64,000 bases of DNA from JAJFJD01 sp965228425 (GCA_965228425.1 OZ245815.1:4960001-5024000); one strand, 5' to 3'; counted from the first letter of the stretch, positions 34,042 to 42,733 are shown. Notes: generated from the letters alone by a model not told the origin. A program made the numbers and translations.

Positions 34042-34500
34042 CTATCTCCGGTCCCGGAAGAACCGCAGCAACAGCTCGCCGGCGCGGCTTTCCTCCAGGC
34101 CGCCGTAGACCTCGGGTGCATGATGACAGGTCGGTTGCCGGAAGAATTTAGGGCCGTGCTCGACCCCGCCGCCCTTCGGGTCGTAGGCGCCGAAATAGAG
34201 CCGCCGGATACGCGCATGCGCGATCGCCGCGGCGCACATCGCACAGGGCTCCAACGTGACGTAAAGATCGAACCTGTCGAGCCGGGGCACGCCGGCGGCG
34301 ACCGCGGCCTTGCGGATCGCCAGGATTTCGGCATGCGCGGTGGGATCGTTCAAAGCCTCGACGCGGTTGCCCGCGCGGGCCAGAACCTCGCCGCCATCGG
34401 GATCGACGATCACCGCACCGACGGGAACCTCGCCGCGCGACGCCGCGCTTTCGGCCTCGCGCAAGGCCATCGCCATGAAGGAGTATTCGGACTGCGCCAT
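34042..34500 (-). CDS. tadA: tRNA-specific adenosine deaminase
   Basis: This 152-aa deaminase converts A34 to inosine in tRNA-Arg(ACG). The zinc site is complete: THAEIL (HAE) and PCAMCAAAIAHARI (PCxxC). VPVGAVIVDPDGGEVLARAGNR and YGAYDPKGGGVEHG (here FGAYDPKGGG) are family signatures. I place the start at ATG 34500, since this gives MAQSEYSFMAMALREAESAASRG, the normal N-terminus; the frame upstream overlaps the 3' end of the BNR-repeat gene and looks non-coding. It faces the rest of the leftward cluster and has 31 bases between it and that gene. Confidence 0.93.
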   Translation of the reverse strand: MAQSEYSFMAMALREAESAASRGEVPVGAVIVDPDGGEVLARAGNRVEALNDPTAHAEILAIRKAAVAAGVPRLDRFDLYVTLEPCAMCAAAIAHARIRRLYFGAYDPKGGGVEHGPKFFRQPTCHHAPEVYGGLEESRAGELLLRFFRDRR

Positions 34501-34531
34501 GCCGCACCGTGCCCCGGCCAGCGTCGCGGCG

Positions 34532-35617
34532 TCAAGCGGTCGCGAAGCGCACGGCGGCGACCGGCGGCAACCGGGCATCGAGGGCCGACCAGCTGTCGCC
34601 GCCATCCTCGGTGATCCAAAGCCCGCCGCTCGTCGTGCCGAAGGCGAGCCGGTCGCCGCTTTCGTCGACGGTCAACGCGTGGCGATAGACCAGGTCATAG
34701 GCATGCCGCTGCGGTAACCCGTTGCTCAACACATCGAAGCTGTTCCCGCCGTCCCGGGTGCGCGACACCACGAGCTTACCGTCCACCGGGATACGCTGCT
34801 CGTCCTTCACCGCCGGTACGAACCACGCCGTGCCCGGGTCATGCGGATGGCCGGCGACCGCGAAACCGAATGCCGAGGGGCGCGCCGCCGTTATCGGGTG
34901 CCAGTTCTCGCCCATGTCTTCCGACCGGTAGATGCCGCTGTGATGTTGGCACCACATGACATCGGGCCGGGCGGCGCAATGCGCCAACTGGTGAATATCC
35001 TGCACGGCGGGATCGCGGCGCTGGTCCGGCGGCATGTATTCGTTGTCCATGCCTTGATTGATGACGCGCCAGGACCTACCGGCGTCGGTGCTGGCCCAGA
35101 CCCCGGCGCAGGAAACGCCAACCCGGACGTCGTCGGGATTGCTGGGATGGACGAGCACACCGCTGAGTCCCGGTTGCTCGCCGCCGGCGACGCCCATCCA
35201 TTTCTTGCGGTCCGGCATGCGCCACAGCGGCTCGTTCAACGACCACGTCTCGCCGCCATCGTCCGACCGGAACAACCCGCCGGGCATGGTGCCCGCCCAG
35301 AGGCGCCCGTCGACACCGCCGGGCACGAAGCTCCAGATCCGTCCCAGCGTCCAGGGATGCGGATCATCCTCGGCCTCCGTCGGTTTCTCGGGAAAGGCCG
35401 GAGCGGGAAACTCGGTCCATTTGCCGTCCCGGTCGCGCCGCCAGTATTTAGCGCCGAAATGGCCGAGGTCGAGCCCCGCGTGGACCATGCCGTCATAGGC
35501 CAGCACGGCAGACACCGGGTCGCCGAGGAATTGGACATCGACTATATCCCAAATGCCCCGGGCGCGATGGAGTTCGAACAGGCCCTTGCGGGTCGCCACG
35601 AAGAGTTTGTCGCTCAT
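34532..35617 (-). CDS. BNR/Asp-box repeat (sialidase-like beta-propeller) protein
   Basis: This 361-aa protein contains about five Asp-box repeats of the S-x-D-x-G-x-x-W type: FRSDDGGETW (about 116-125), ASTDAGRSW (176-183), YRSEDMGENW (230-239), SRTRDGGNSF (285-294) and WITEDGGDSW (334-343). It should fold as a beta-propeller like sortilin-type or sialidase-like proteins, but the catalytic Arg triad and Asp/Glu of sialidases are not apparent, so hydrolase activity is not supported. There is no signal peptide. The MoaD/ThiS-like gene is 11 bases upstream on the same strand, so the two are probably one transcription unit. Confidence 0.8.
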   Translation of the reverse strand: MSDKLFVATRKGLFELHRARGIWDIVDVQFLGDPVSAVLAYDGMVHAGLDLGHFGAKYWRRDRDGKWTEFPAPAFPEKPTEAEDDPHPWTLGRIWSFVPGGVDGRLWAGTMPGGLFRSDDGGETWSLNEPLWRMPDRKKWMGVAGGEQPGLSGVLVHPSNPDDVRVGVSCAGVWASTDAGRSWRVINQGMDNEYMPPDQRRDPAVQDIHQLAHCAARPDVMWCQHHSGIYRSEDMGENWHPITAARPSAFGFAVAGHPHDPGTAWFVPAVKDEQRIPVDGKLVVSRTRDGGNSFDVLSNGLPQRHAYDLVYRHALTVDESGDRLAFGTTSGGLWITEDGGDSWSALDARLPPVAAVRFATA

Positions 35618-35628
35618 GCCTCGCTCCT

Positions 35629-35898
35629 TCAGCCTCCGGTCAGCGCCTGGAGTACGTGAACTTCATCCGCCGGGCCAACCGGGTCGGTCAATCCCGTGCG
35701 GTCCGCCGCCGCAACACCGTTCACGAACACCGCCACGTGCTGGCGAAGGGCCCCCTGATCGTCGAGCACATATCCCCGCAGCATCGGATTGTCGGCGAAG
35801 ACCGCATCGAGAGCCTCCCGAAGCGTGCCGCCCGCAACCTCGACCGTCGGCGCGGGGAGAAACCGCTCCAACTGGTTGGTGAATGCGATCGTGGGCAT
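35629..35898 (-). CDS. MoaD/ThiS-like small ubiquitin-fold protein
   Basis: This 89-aa protein has the ubiquitin-like sulfur-carrier pattern: a first strand (TIAFTNQLERFL), a helix (GGTLREALDAVFADNP), QHVAVFVNGVAAAD, DEVHVLQALTGG, and a C-terminal Gly-Gly. In MoaD, ThiS and related proteins the terminal GG is adenylated by an E1-like enzyme and carries sulfur or is conjugated. No moaE, thiG, or E1-like gene is nearby. Instead it is 11 bases from the BNR-repeat gene, so the pair may form an unusual sulfur-carrier or conjugation module. It is unlikely to be true MoaD because moaE is absent. Confidence 0.8.
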   Translation of the reverse strand: MPTIAFTNQLERFLPAPTVEVAGGTLREALDAVFADNPMLRGYVLDDQGALRQHVAVFVNGVAAADRTGLTDPVGPADEVHVLQALTGG

Positions 35899-35914
35899 CG
35901 TCCGCCGCCTCCAG

Positions 35915-36394
35915 TCAGGCGTTCGGCAACGACGCGAGCAAACCGGCCAGTCGGTCGAGCCCGACGCTCCACCCTTCGTGATGCTCGTCGCGCACGGTTT
36001 CGGATTCGAAGACCGCTTGATGCAGCGCCATCGCCGTCTTGCCGTTTTCTTCGGTAAAGGTGACGGTCACCAAGGTCTCGTGACCCGGGATGCCGTCGTC
36101 GTCTTCCCATGCCCAGGTAAAGGACAGCCGCTCGGGCCGGTCGAATTCCCGGTACGTGCCGTGCAAGCGGTGATCGCTGCCATCCGCCAGGCGCATTGAA
36201 ACGTGGAAAGCCCCGCCGACGCGGAATTCACCGGTGAAGTCGGTGATTGCCGTGGTCTCGCAACCCCACCAACGGGCTAGGTGTTCCGGTTCGGTCCAAA
36301 CCTTGAAGACCAGCGCGCGCGGCGCGTCGAACACGCGGTTCAGAATGAGGACGCGCTCCGGCGATTTAATCGTGGCCTCGGTTTCCAACGACAT
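35915..36394 (-). CDS. SRPBCC (AHSA1-type) protein
   Basis: This 159-aa START/Bet v1-like protein carries the AHSA1 signatures VLNRVFDAPRALVFKVWTEPEHLARWWG, GGAFHVSMRLADG, and HEGWSVGLDRLAGLLA. The start is ATG 36394 (MSLETEATIK), with AAAGGA 9 bases upstream; ATG 36418 is the alternative. The family binds hydrophobic ligands or chaperones, and members next to an ArsR-family gene are common in alphaproteobacteria and related bacteria. The ArsR gene lies 62 bases upstream on the same strand, and the two are probably co-regulated. Confidence 0.85.
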   Translation of the reverse strand: MSLETEATIKSPERVLILNRVFDAPRALVFKVWTEPEHLARWWGCETTAITDFTGEFRVGGAFHVSMRLADGSDHRLHGTYREFDRPERLSFTWAWEDDDGIPGHETLVTVTFTEENGKTAMALHQAVFESETVRDEHHEGWSVGLDRLAGLLASLPNA

Positions 36395-36456
36395 TTCGTC
36401 AAATCCTTTCGCCCGCATGCGATCGTAGATCGCTTTTCGTTTAGTTGTCGATTGTC

Positions 36457-36807
36457 TTAGTGTTTACCGCGGCCGGTCTTGTCCGCGCCCTGCAATTCCT
36501 TCAGATAATCGTCCAGCCGGTCGAAACTATGCTCCCAGAATTCTCGGTAGCCTTCGATCCAGTCGGCGACGTCTTTCAGTGGGGCCGCAGTCAGGCGGCA
36601 AGGCCGCCACTGCGCCTCGCGCCCCCGCTTGATCAAGCCGGCACGCTCCAACACTTTGAGATGTCTGGAAATCGCCGGCAGGCTCATGTCAAACGGCTCG
36701 CCGATTTCCGTGACCGACGCCTCGCCCGAGGAGAGCCGCGCGAGAATGGCGCGGCGGGTCGGATCGGCAAGCGCCGCAAAAGTCGTCGTCAGGGGATCAG
36801 GTGTCAT
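36457..36807 (-). CDS. ArsR family transcriptional regulator
   Basis: This 116-aa winged-helix repressor has DPTRRAILARLSSGEASVTEIGEPFDMSLPAISRHLKVLERAGLIKRGREAQWRPCRL, the canonical ArsR HTH. The metal-binding ELCVCDL motif of arsenic sensors is missing, so it belongs to the non-metal SRPBCC-linked group. A 38-bp AT-rich dyad at 36812-36849 ends only 5 bases from the ATG and is the obvious autoregulatory operator. No Shine-Dalgarno is visible, so the mRNA might be leaderless. It is followed by the SRPBCC gene. Confidence 0.9.
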   Translation of the reverse strand: MTPDPLTTTFAALADPTRRAILARLSSGEASVTEIGEPFDMSLPAISRHLKVLERAGLIKRGREAQWRPCRLTAAPLKDVADWIEGYREFWEHSFDRLDDYLKELQGADKTGRGKH

Positions 36808-36811
36808 TTCT

Positions 36812-36849
36812 TATTTAACCATATTATTAATTAACATATTTGTTAAATA
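36812..36849. promoter_or_regulatory. 38-bp dyad, putative ArsR operator
   Basis: TATTTAAC (36812-36819) and GTTAAATA (36842-36849) are perfect inverted arms, and the central TTAATTAA (36827-36834) has the same centre of symmetry. In all 14 of 19 base pairs are symmetric. It lies between the ArsR start and the rluB-type gene in an AT-rich island that contrasts with the GC-rich surroundings. Confidence 0.65.
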
Positions 36850-36940
36850 GCATCACGCGCTCCACCCTGTCAACCGCATCCCTCTCCCTGGCGCACAGCG
36901 TTTGCATTGCAGCGGTCCGACGCCTAAATTCCGCGCCACC

Positions 36941-37747
36941 ATGTCAGACGAACAACCACAACGAATTGCCAAGGTCATTGCCCGCGCCGGTCTGTGTTCG
37001 CGCCGCGAGGCGGAGCGCTGGATCGAAGCCGGCCGCGTCACCGTGGACGGCGAGACTCTGACGACACCAGCGGTCACCGTCACCGGCAAATCGAAAATCC
37101 TCGTCGACGGTGCCCCATTGTCCGGACCGGCGCCGATGCAGTTGTGGCGCTACCACAAGCCGACCGGCGTCGTGACCACCGACCGCGACCCGGAGGGCAG
37201 GCCGACGGTATTCGACAAGCTGCCGGCGGACATGCCGCGCGTGCTGGCGATCGGCCGGCTCGACCTGACCTCGGAAGGGCTGCTGCTGCTGACCAACGAC
37301 GGCGAGTTGAAGCGCATGCTGGAACATCCGTCGACCGGCTGGGCGCGGCGCTACCGGGTGCGCGTGCACGGCCGGGTCACCGACGCGGCGCTGGCCAAGC
37401 TGGCCCAAGGCGTCACCGTCGAGGGCATGCGATACGGGCCGATCCAAGCGGAGCTGGATTCCGCGCCCGGTGCGAACGCCTGGTTGACGATGACCTTGCG
37501 CGAGGGCAAGAACCGCGAAATCCGCCGGGTTTGCGAACATCTCGGCTGGACCGTTAACCGGTTGATCCGCGTCAGTTACGGCCCGTTCCAGCTCGGACAG
37601 CTCAAACGCGGCGCAGTCGAGGCGGTGCCGGCGCGCGTCCTGGCCGATCAACTCGGCGAGCGGCCCGGCAAGCCGCGTCAAAAACCGCAACCCCGGCCCG
37701 CCAAGAAACCCACAAAACCCCGCCGTCATGCGCGTCATCGGCGGTAA
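36941..37747 (+). CDS. 23S rRNA pseudouridine synthase, RluB/RsuA family
   Basis: This 268-aa enzyme starts at ATG 36941 (MSDEQPQRIAKVIARAG). It has an N-terminal S4 RNA-binding domain (GLCSRREAERWIEAGRVTVDGETL) and the catalytic domain with GRLDLTSEGLLLLTNDG, containing the nucleophilic Asp, and REGKNREIRRVCEHLGW. A basic tail, rich in Lys, Pro and Arg, may bind rRNA. It overlaps the rsmD gene by 20 bases, so the two rRNA modifiers are made together. RluB is the likeliest assignment but RluE/RluF-type specificity cannot be excluded. Confidence 0.9.
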   Translation: MSDEQPQRIAKVIARAGLCSRREAERWIEAGRVTVDGETLTTPAVTVTGKSKILVDGAPLSGPAPMQLWRYHKPTGVVTTDRDPEGRPTVFDKLPADMPRVLAIGRLDLTSEGLLLLTNDGELKRMLEHPSTGWARRYRVRVHGRVTDAALAKLAQGVTVEGMRYGPIQAELDSAPGANAWLTMTLREGKNREIRRVCEHLGWTVNRLIRVSYGPFQLGQLKRGAVEAVPARVLADQLGERPGKPRQKPQPRPAKKPTKPRRHARHRR

Positions 37748-38306
37748 GTGGCGCGGCCGCACGCTGGCGGCGCCGGAGGGCCAGGATATCCGCCCGACCG
37801 GCGACCGGGTCCGCGAAGCGATCTTCAACATCGTGGAACATGGACGCCATACCAGGGGCGGCGGCTCGCCGATTCCCCGCGCACTGGTGCTCGACGGCTT
37901 CGCCGGCACCGGGGCGATGGGGATCGAAGCGCTCAGCCGCGGTGCGGCGAAGGCGTATTTCCTGGAGAAGGAGCGCGCCTCCCTCGCCGTGCTGGAAACA
38001 AACGTGGCAGACTGCGGGGCAGCCGCGGTGATATCGAATGCAGATTGCCTCGCCCCGCCATCCGCCGCCGAGCCCTGCAGCCTGGTTTTCCTCGACCCGC
38101 CCTACGGGCGGGATATGGCCGTCCCGGCTTTGATCGCACTGACCGACGCCGGCTGGATCGGCGACGGCGCGCTCTGCGTCATCGAGATCGGCAAGGACGA
38201 CCGTTTCGAAGCGCCCGACGGGTTCGAGTCCCTGGACGACCGGCGCTATGGGGCGGCGCGGGTGATGCTGGTCAATCGGCGCGCTGAAACCGCTTCAGCA
38301 GGATAA
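37728..38306 (+). CDS. rsmD: 16S rRNA (guanine966-N2)-methyltransferase
   Basis: This 192-aa methyltransferase has the RsmD N-terminus MRVIGGKWRGRTLAAPEG, the DRVREAIFNIVE segment, the SAM-binding VLDGFAGTGAMGIEALSRGA, and the catalytic FLDPPYGRDM (DPPY). The start at ATG 37728 lies within the last 20 bases of the pseudouridine synthase gene. The last 35 bases overlap, tail to tail, the 3' end of the MFS gene on the other strand, so both C-termini are encoded by the same DNA. Confidence 0.93.
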   Translation: MRVIGGKWRGRTLAAPEGQDIRPTGDRVREAIFNIVEHGRHTRGGGSPIPRALVLDGFAGTGAMGIEALSRGAAKAYFLEKERASLAVLETNVADCGAAAVISNADCLAPPSAAEPCSLVFLDPPYGRDMAVPALIALTDAGWIGDGALCVIEIGKDDRFEAPDGFESLDDRRYGAARVMLVNRRAETASAG

Positions 38307-39423
38307 ACGAGAGAACCAGCACCGGACCCAGCACCAACGCCCCGGAATAGAACGGCCACACGACCCCCATGGCGGCGAAGGCGAAGCCGGCCCAGGCCGG
38401 GCCCAGGATCCGGCCGAGGCTCGCCGCGGACTGGCTCAAGCCCAGCGCGCCGCCACGGATGGTGTCCGGCGCGGCGCGGCTCATCATGCTGAGCAGCGAT
38501 GGATTGGCGAGCCCGAAGCCGATCGACAAAAGGGCGAGCGGCGGCAGCAGCATCACCCGCACATCGGTCGTCGGCAGCAGCGCCAGCCCGGCCGCCAAAC
38601 TAACCACCGCAAAGCAGAAAACCAGCGGTTCCCCGAAGCGTCCGACCAAGCGGCCGACCAGCCAGCCCTGCACGAACACGCTGCACAGACCGGCGAAGGC
38701 CAGGTAGTAGCCGACCTGCCGCGGTCCCATCGCCAAAACCCGTTCGCACCACAACGCAAAGACGGATTCCATGCCGGAGAACACGAAGAACAGACAGAAG
38801 TGCAACCCGAGCATCACGGCGAAGATCGGCGCGGCGGCCGCCACCCGATGCAGGCGGACGGATGACCGCGCGGCCCGGTCGCGACGCACTGGCTCGCGAA
38901 TGCCGACCAAGGCGACGGTCAGCGCGACAAGCGACCCGGCGGCCGCGACCAGGATCGGTAATTGGAAATTCGGCGACGCCCCGCCGACGAGATAACCACC
39001 GAGCGCCGGGCCGATGACGAAACCGACGCCGAAGGCCGCACCGATAAAACCCATCCCCCGCGCCCGCTGGTCTGGCGCCGTGGTGTCGGCGATATAGGCA
39101 TGGCTTGTCGCCAGCCAGCCGTTCATCATGCCGCCGAGAATCCGGGCGGCGAAAATCTCGGTCAGCCCACCAGCATTGGCCAACCAGATATAGGTGGCCG
39201 CCGATCCGGCGAAACTGAATAGAATGACCGGCTTGCGGCCAACCCGGTCCGACAGCCACCCCCAGAGCGGGGCAGTCAAGAACTGCGCCAGGGAGAAGCT
39301 CGCGAACAACCAAGCGACCTGTTGCGGCGTGGCGCCCGCCGTCCCGGCAAAGAAAGGCAGCAGCGGTACGATTACGCCGAATCCGATGACATTGGCGAGC
39401 GCGGCGAGCAGAAGCGGCAACAT
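38272..39423 (-). CDS. MFS transporter, TetA-like
   Basis: This 383-aa, 12-helix major facilitator starts most simply at ATG 39423 (MLPLLLAALANVIGFGVIVPLLPFF). The motif A region between TM2 and TM3 reads GWLSDRVGRKPVIL, and AAFGVGFVIGPALGG (motif C) suggests a drug:H+ antiporter. Specificity is unknown. It lies 29 bases downstream of mutL on the same strand, and its tail overlaps rsmD by 35 bases. Upstream in-frame starts are possible but have no Shine-Dalgarno. Confidence 0.87.
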   Translation of the reverse strand: MLPLLLAALANVIGFGVIVPLLPFFAGTAGATPQQVAWLFASFSLAQFLTAPLWGWLSDRVGRKPVILFSFAGSAATYIWLANAGGLTEIFAARILGGMMNGWLATSHAYIADTTAPDQRARGMGFIGAAFGVGFVIGPALGGYLVGGASPNFQLPILVAAAGSLVALTVALVGIREPVRRDRAARSSVRLHRVAAAAPIFAVMLGLHFCLFFVFSGMESVFALWCERVLAMGPRQVGYYLAFAGLCSVFVQGWLVGRLVGRFGEPLVFCFAVVSLAAGLALLPTTDVRVMLLPPLALLSIGFGLANPSLLSMMSRAAPDTIRGGALGLSQSAASLGRILGPAWAGFAFAAMGVVWPFYSGALVLGPVLVLSFILLKRFQRAD

Positions 39424-39452
39424 GGGGGTGCGCGGTGTGCGGCCGGCGCGGC

Positions 39453-41288
39453 TCAACGCCGCCCGAACAGCTTCTCGATATCGGCGAGTTTCAGCTCCAC
39501 ATAGGTCGGTCGGCCGTGATTGCACTGGCCGGAATGCGGCGTGCCTTCCATCTCGCGCAGCAGGGCGTTCATTTCATCTTGGTTGAGGCGTCGGCCCGCC
39601 CGCACCGAGCCGTGGCAGGCCATCGTGCCGCAGACCTCTTCCAGCTTTTCCTTGAGGCTGAAGGTGCCGCCGAGTTCCGCTAATTCGTCCGCGAGGTCAC
39701 GCACCAGTCCGGCGGCGTCGACCTTGCCGAGCAGCGCCGGCACCTCGCGCACCGCGACCGCGCCGGGCCCGAACCCTTCAAGCACCAAGCCAAGCTCCGC
39801 CAGTTCATGCGCCCGATCGATCAGACGCTGCACCGCCGGTTCGTCCAGCTCGACGATCTCGGGGATCAGCAAACCCTGCCGTTTGACGCCGGATTCCGCC
39901 AGCGCCGCCTTCATGCGTTCGTAGACCAGACGCTCATGCGCGGCGTGCTGGTCGACGATGACGATGCCGTCGCCGGTCTGCGCCACCACGTAGGTTTCGT
40001 GCACCTGCGCGCGCGCCGCACCGAGCGGATAGGACTCCACGATCTCGCCCGTGTCGGGGGAGTATTCTTGGCCCGGCCGCGCCTCCGGTGGAAATGCGAC
40101 AACCTCGCCCCCCGGCCCGGTTTCACCGAAGGGCGCTTGATATGCGGCCGCCTGCTCGGAGAGGCCACGCGACACCCCGCCGCCGGAATAGCGATAGGTC
40201 GGCCCCGGATAGGGACCGCCCCCCTGCTGCGGCGCATTGGTTCGGATGGCCCCCAATGCCGCGGCGGCGACCGTGGTCGAGGCCCGATGTCCCGCCTCGG
40301 CCAGCGCATGTTTCAACGCGCCGACGATCAGCCCCCGCACGAGGCCGGAATCGCGGAACCGCACCTCGGCCTTCGCCGGATGCACGTTCACATCCACCGC
40401 ATGCGGCTCGATCTCCAGGAATAGCGCGATCAACGGATGGCGGTCGCGCGACAGGAAATCGGCATAAGCGCCGCGCACCGCGCCGATCAGCAGACGGTCC
40501 TTAACCGGACGGCCGTTGACGAAAAGATACTGCTGCGCCGCGTTGCCCCGGTTGAGCGTCGGCAATCCGGCATAACCGGTGAGGTGAATACCCTCACGCT
40601 CGGCATCGATCGCCAGCGCGTTGGCCGCGAATTCCCGGCCCATGATGCCGGACAGCCGCTGCAACCGGCTTTCCAGCAACTCGCCCTGCTCCGCATTGAG
40701 CCGAAGCCGCGTCTTGGTTTCGTCGGTCAGGGAAAACCCGATATCGGGCCGCGCCATCGCGAGCCGTTTCAAAGTATCGTTGATCTGCTGCGTTTCCGAC
40801 CGAGTGGTCCGCAGGAACTTGAGCCGCGCCGGCGTCGCATAGAACAAATCGCGCACCTCGATCCGCGTCCCGGCCGCATGCGCCGCCGGGGCCGGACCGG
40901 ACAGCTTGCCGCCCTCAACCGTCAGCATCCAGGCGCTATCAGCATCGGCCGTGCGGCTGGTGATGGTAAGCCGGCTGACCGCGCCGATCGACGGCAGCGC
41001 TTCCCCCCGGAAACCCAGGCTCGCGATCGCCGACAGATCGTGATCGGGCAGTTTCGACGTAGCGTGGCGCTCGACCGCGAGCAGGATGTCGTCGCGGTCC
41101 ATGCCGCAGCCGTCATCCACGACCGCGATCAGCGACTTGCCGCCGTCGCGGATCGTCACGTCGATCTGCCGTGCGCCCGCATCGATGCTGTTTTCAACCA
41201 GTTCCTTGACCGCCGAGGCGGGGCGCTCGATGACCTCGCCGGCGGCGATGCGATTGACCACCGTTTCGGGCAGCCGCTGGATAGTCAC
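39453..41288 (-). CDS. mutL: DNA mismatch repair protein MutL
   Basis: This 611-aa MutL has the N-terminal GHKL ATPase motifs NSIDAGARQIDV, VVDDGCGM and GFRGEALPSIGAVSRL. The C-terminal endonuclease motifs are present: DQHAAHERLVYE, ACHGSVRAG, and CNHGRP (a variant of the usual CPHGRP). This identifies the nicking type of MutL found in bacteria without MutH. Its ATG overlaps the pgi stop by 4 bases, which suggests they form one unit with pgi upstream. Confidence 0.95.
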   Translation of the reverse strand: MTIQRLPETVVNRIAAGEVIERPASAVKELVENSIDAGARQIDVTIRDGGKSLIAVVDDGCGMDRDDILLAVERHATSKLPDHDLSAIASLGFRGEALPSIGAVSRLTITSRTADADSAWMLTVEGGKLSGPAPAAHAAGTRIEVRDLFYATPARLKFLRTTRSETQQINDTLKRLAMARPDIGFSLTDETKTRLRLNAEQGELLESRLQRLSGIMGREFAANALAIDAEREGIHLTGYAGLPTLNRGNAAQQYLFVNGRPVKDRLLIGAVRGAYADFLSRDRHPLIALFLEIEPHAVDVNVHPAKAEVRFRDSGLVRGLIVGALKHALAEAGHRASTTVAAAALGAIRTNAPQQGGGPYPGPTYRYSGGGVSRGLSEQAAAYQAPFGETGPGGEVVAFPPEARPGQEYSPDTGEIVESYPLGAARAQVHETYVVAQTGDGIVIVDQHAAHERLVYERMKAALAESGVKRQGLLIPEIVELDEPAVQRLIDRAHELAELGLVLEGFGPGAVAVREVPALLGKVDAAGLVRDLADELAELGGTFSLKEKLEEVCGTMACHGSVRAGRRLNQDEMNALLREMEGTPHSGQCNHGRPTYVELKLADIEKLFGRR

Positions 41289-42598
41289 GAGTCGGCCTCT
41301 CCGAAAGCCGCCATGTAGCGCCGCGCCAACTGCTTGCCCTCTTCGACCGCAGGCTGATCAAACGGATCAACGCCCAACAGATGCGCCGCGATGATCGTTT
41401 CCAGCATGAAATGCATCATCAAGGCGCCGAGCGTCCGCTCGTCTACCGCCTCGAGAACCAGCACCCGAACCGGCCGGCCGCGCGCCACCAGCGTCTCGGC
41501 GGTAGCGCGCTGGCAGGAATCGAGCAGGTCGCCCATCCGCCGCCCGCGCATCCAATCGAGCGATTCGTCGTCGAACAAGGCGGTATCGATGACCGGACCG
41601 ACGCCGGCATGGGGCCCCATCACCACGGTGAAGAGCTTGTCCGCCGGGCCGTCGAGATAGAGCTGAAGCTGGCTGTGCTGGTCCACGGTACCCATGGCGC
41701 GCAACGGTGTCGTGCCCTCGCCGTCCTTGCCCAGGCTTTCCGCCCAAAGTTGCCGGAACCACAGCGCGAAGGGGGCCAAACGGTCGACATAAGGGAACAG
41801 CACCGACATCGCGCAGCCGCGGTCTTTCGCCAATCCCACAGCGATCGCCGCGCCGACGGCTGGTGGAACGGCGGCGGGATTGCCCTCGGACAACAGCGTC
41901 TGAAGCACCTCGTCCGCCCCCTGGCGAATAGCCGCGGCGTCGAGCCCCGCGATCATCGCCGGCAGAAGGCCGACCAGCGACAACACGGAGAACCGTCCGC
42001 CCACACCCGGATCATGATCCAGCGTGGGCAGGTCGAACTCACCGGCGATTCGGCGCAACACGCTGCCGCCCGGCTCGACGATCGCCGTGGCGTGTTTGGC
42101 CAGCGCGTCACGCCCCACCGACCCGGCGAGCCAATTGAAGATGCAAAAGAGTTGGGTCAAGGTTTCCGCCGTGCCGCCCGATTTAGAGACGGCGACGACG
42201 CCCGTCCGCGCCGGGTCGAGCGTGCCGATCAACCCGTCGAAGCTGTGCGGATCGACGTTCTCCATGAAATGGATGCGGGGCTTGGCCTGCGCGAGCACCG
42301 CGTCGGGTCCGGCAAGGGCGCAAAGGCTGCGGCCGCCGAGACTGGACCCGCCGGTACCAAGCACCAGGACATCGTCGAAATCGCGCCGGTACCGCGCCGC
42401 GACCTCTTGCAACGCCGGCAGATCGTCGGTCTTGCCCGGCAGGTGCAGCAAGGGCAAAGAACCGTCGGCGTGACGCGCGCGCAAGGCATCGATCGCACCG
42501 CCCGTGTCCTTCAGCAAGGACTGCAGCCGGTCGCGGGGCAACCCGCCGCCGCCGATCGCCTCGGCAACGCAGTTTTCTATATCGTGGCTATACAGCAT
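41285..42598 (-). CDS. pgi: Glucose-6-phosphate isomerase, short alphaproteobacterial type
   Basis: This 437-aa enzyme is shorter than the approximately 550-aa E. coli Pgi. It has VLGTGGSSLGGRSLCAL, the sugar-phosphate-binding GVVAVSKSGGTAETLTQLF, FSVLSLVGLLPAMIAGLD and GDLLDSCQRATAETLV. It interconverts glucose-6-phosphate and fructose-6-phosphate. The sequence is compatible with the short Pgi class, although a bifunctional phosphomannose isomerase role cannot be ruled out. It precedes mutL with an ATGA overlap. The 135 bases upstream contain GC-rich weak hairpins and no gene. Confidence 0.87.
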   Translation of the reverse strand: MLYSHDIENCVAEAIGGGGLPRDRLQSLLKDTGGAIDALRARHADGSLPLLHLPGKTDDLPALQEVAARYRRDFDDVLVLGTGGSSLGGRSLCALAGPDAVLAQAKPRIHFMENVDPHSFDGLIGTLDPARTGVVAVSKSGGTAETLTQLFCIFNWLAGSVGRDALAKHATAIVEPGGSVLRRIAGEFDLPTLDHDPGVGGRFSVLSLVGLLPAMIAGLDAAAIRQGADEVLQTLLSEGNPAAVPPAVGAAIAVGLAKDRGCAMSVLFPYVDRLAPFALWFRQLWAESLGKDGEGTTPLRAMGTVDQHSQLQLYLDGPADKLFTVVMGPHAGVGPVIDTALFDDESLDWMRGRRMGDLLDSCQRATAETLVARGRPVRVLVLEAVDERTLGALMMHFMLETIIAAHLLGVDPFDQPAVEEGKQLARRYMAAFGEADS

Positions 42599-42733
42599 GT
42601 TCCGTCAGGGCGCATATTGCCCGCCGCTGCCCACGCACGCAACGCTCGGCCGAAAGCGCCCCGTAAACGGGCCGCTGACCCGCAGCCGCACCCACTCGTA
42701 TCACCGATTCGTCGCGACTCGGTGCCCGTGCCG

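Noticed and set aside
33172..34614. Open frame of 480 codons on the + strand opposite the glutaredoxin-like and tadA genes
   Set aside because: It crosses two convincing genes and two intergenic gaps on the other strand, and its product has no recognisable domain.
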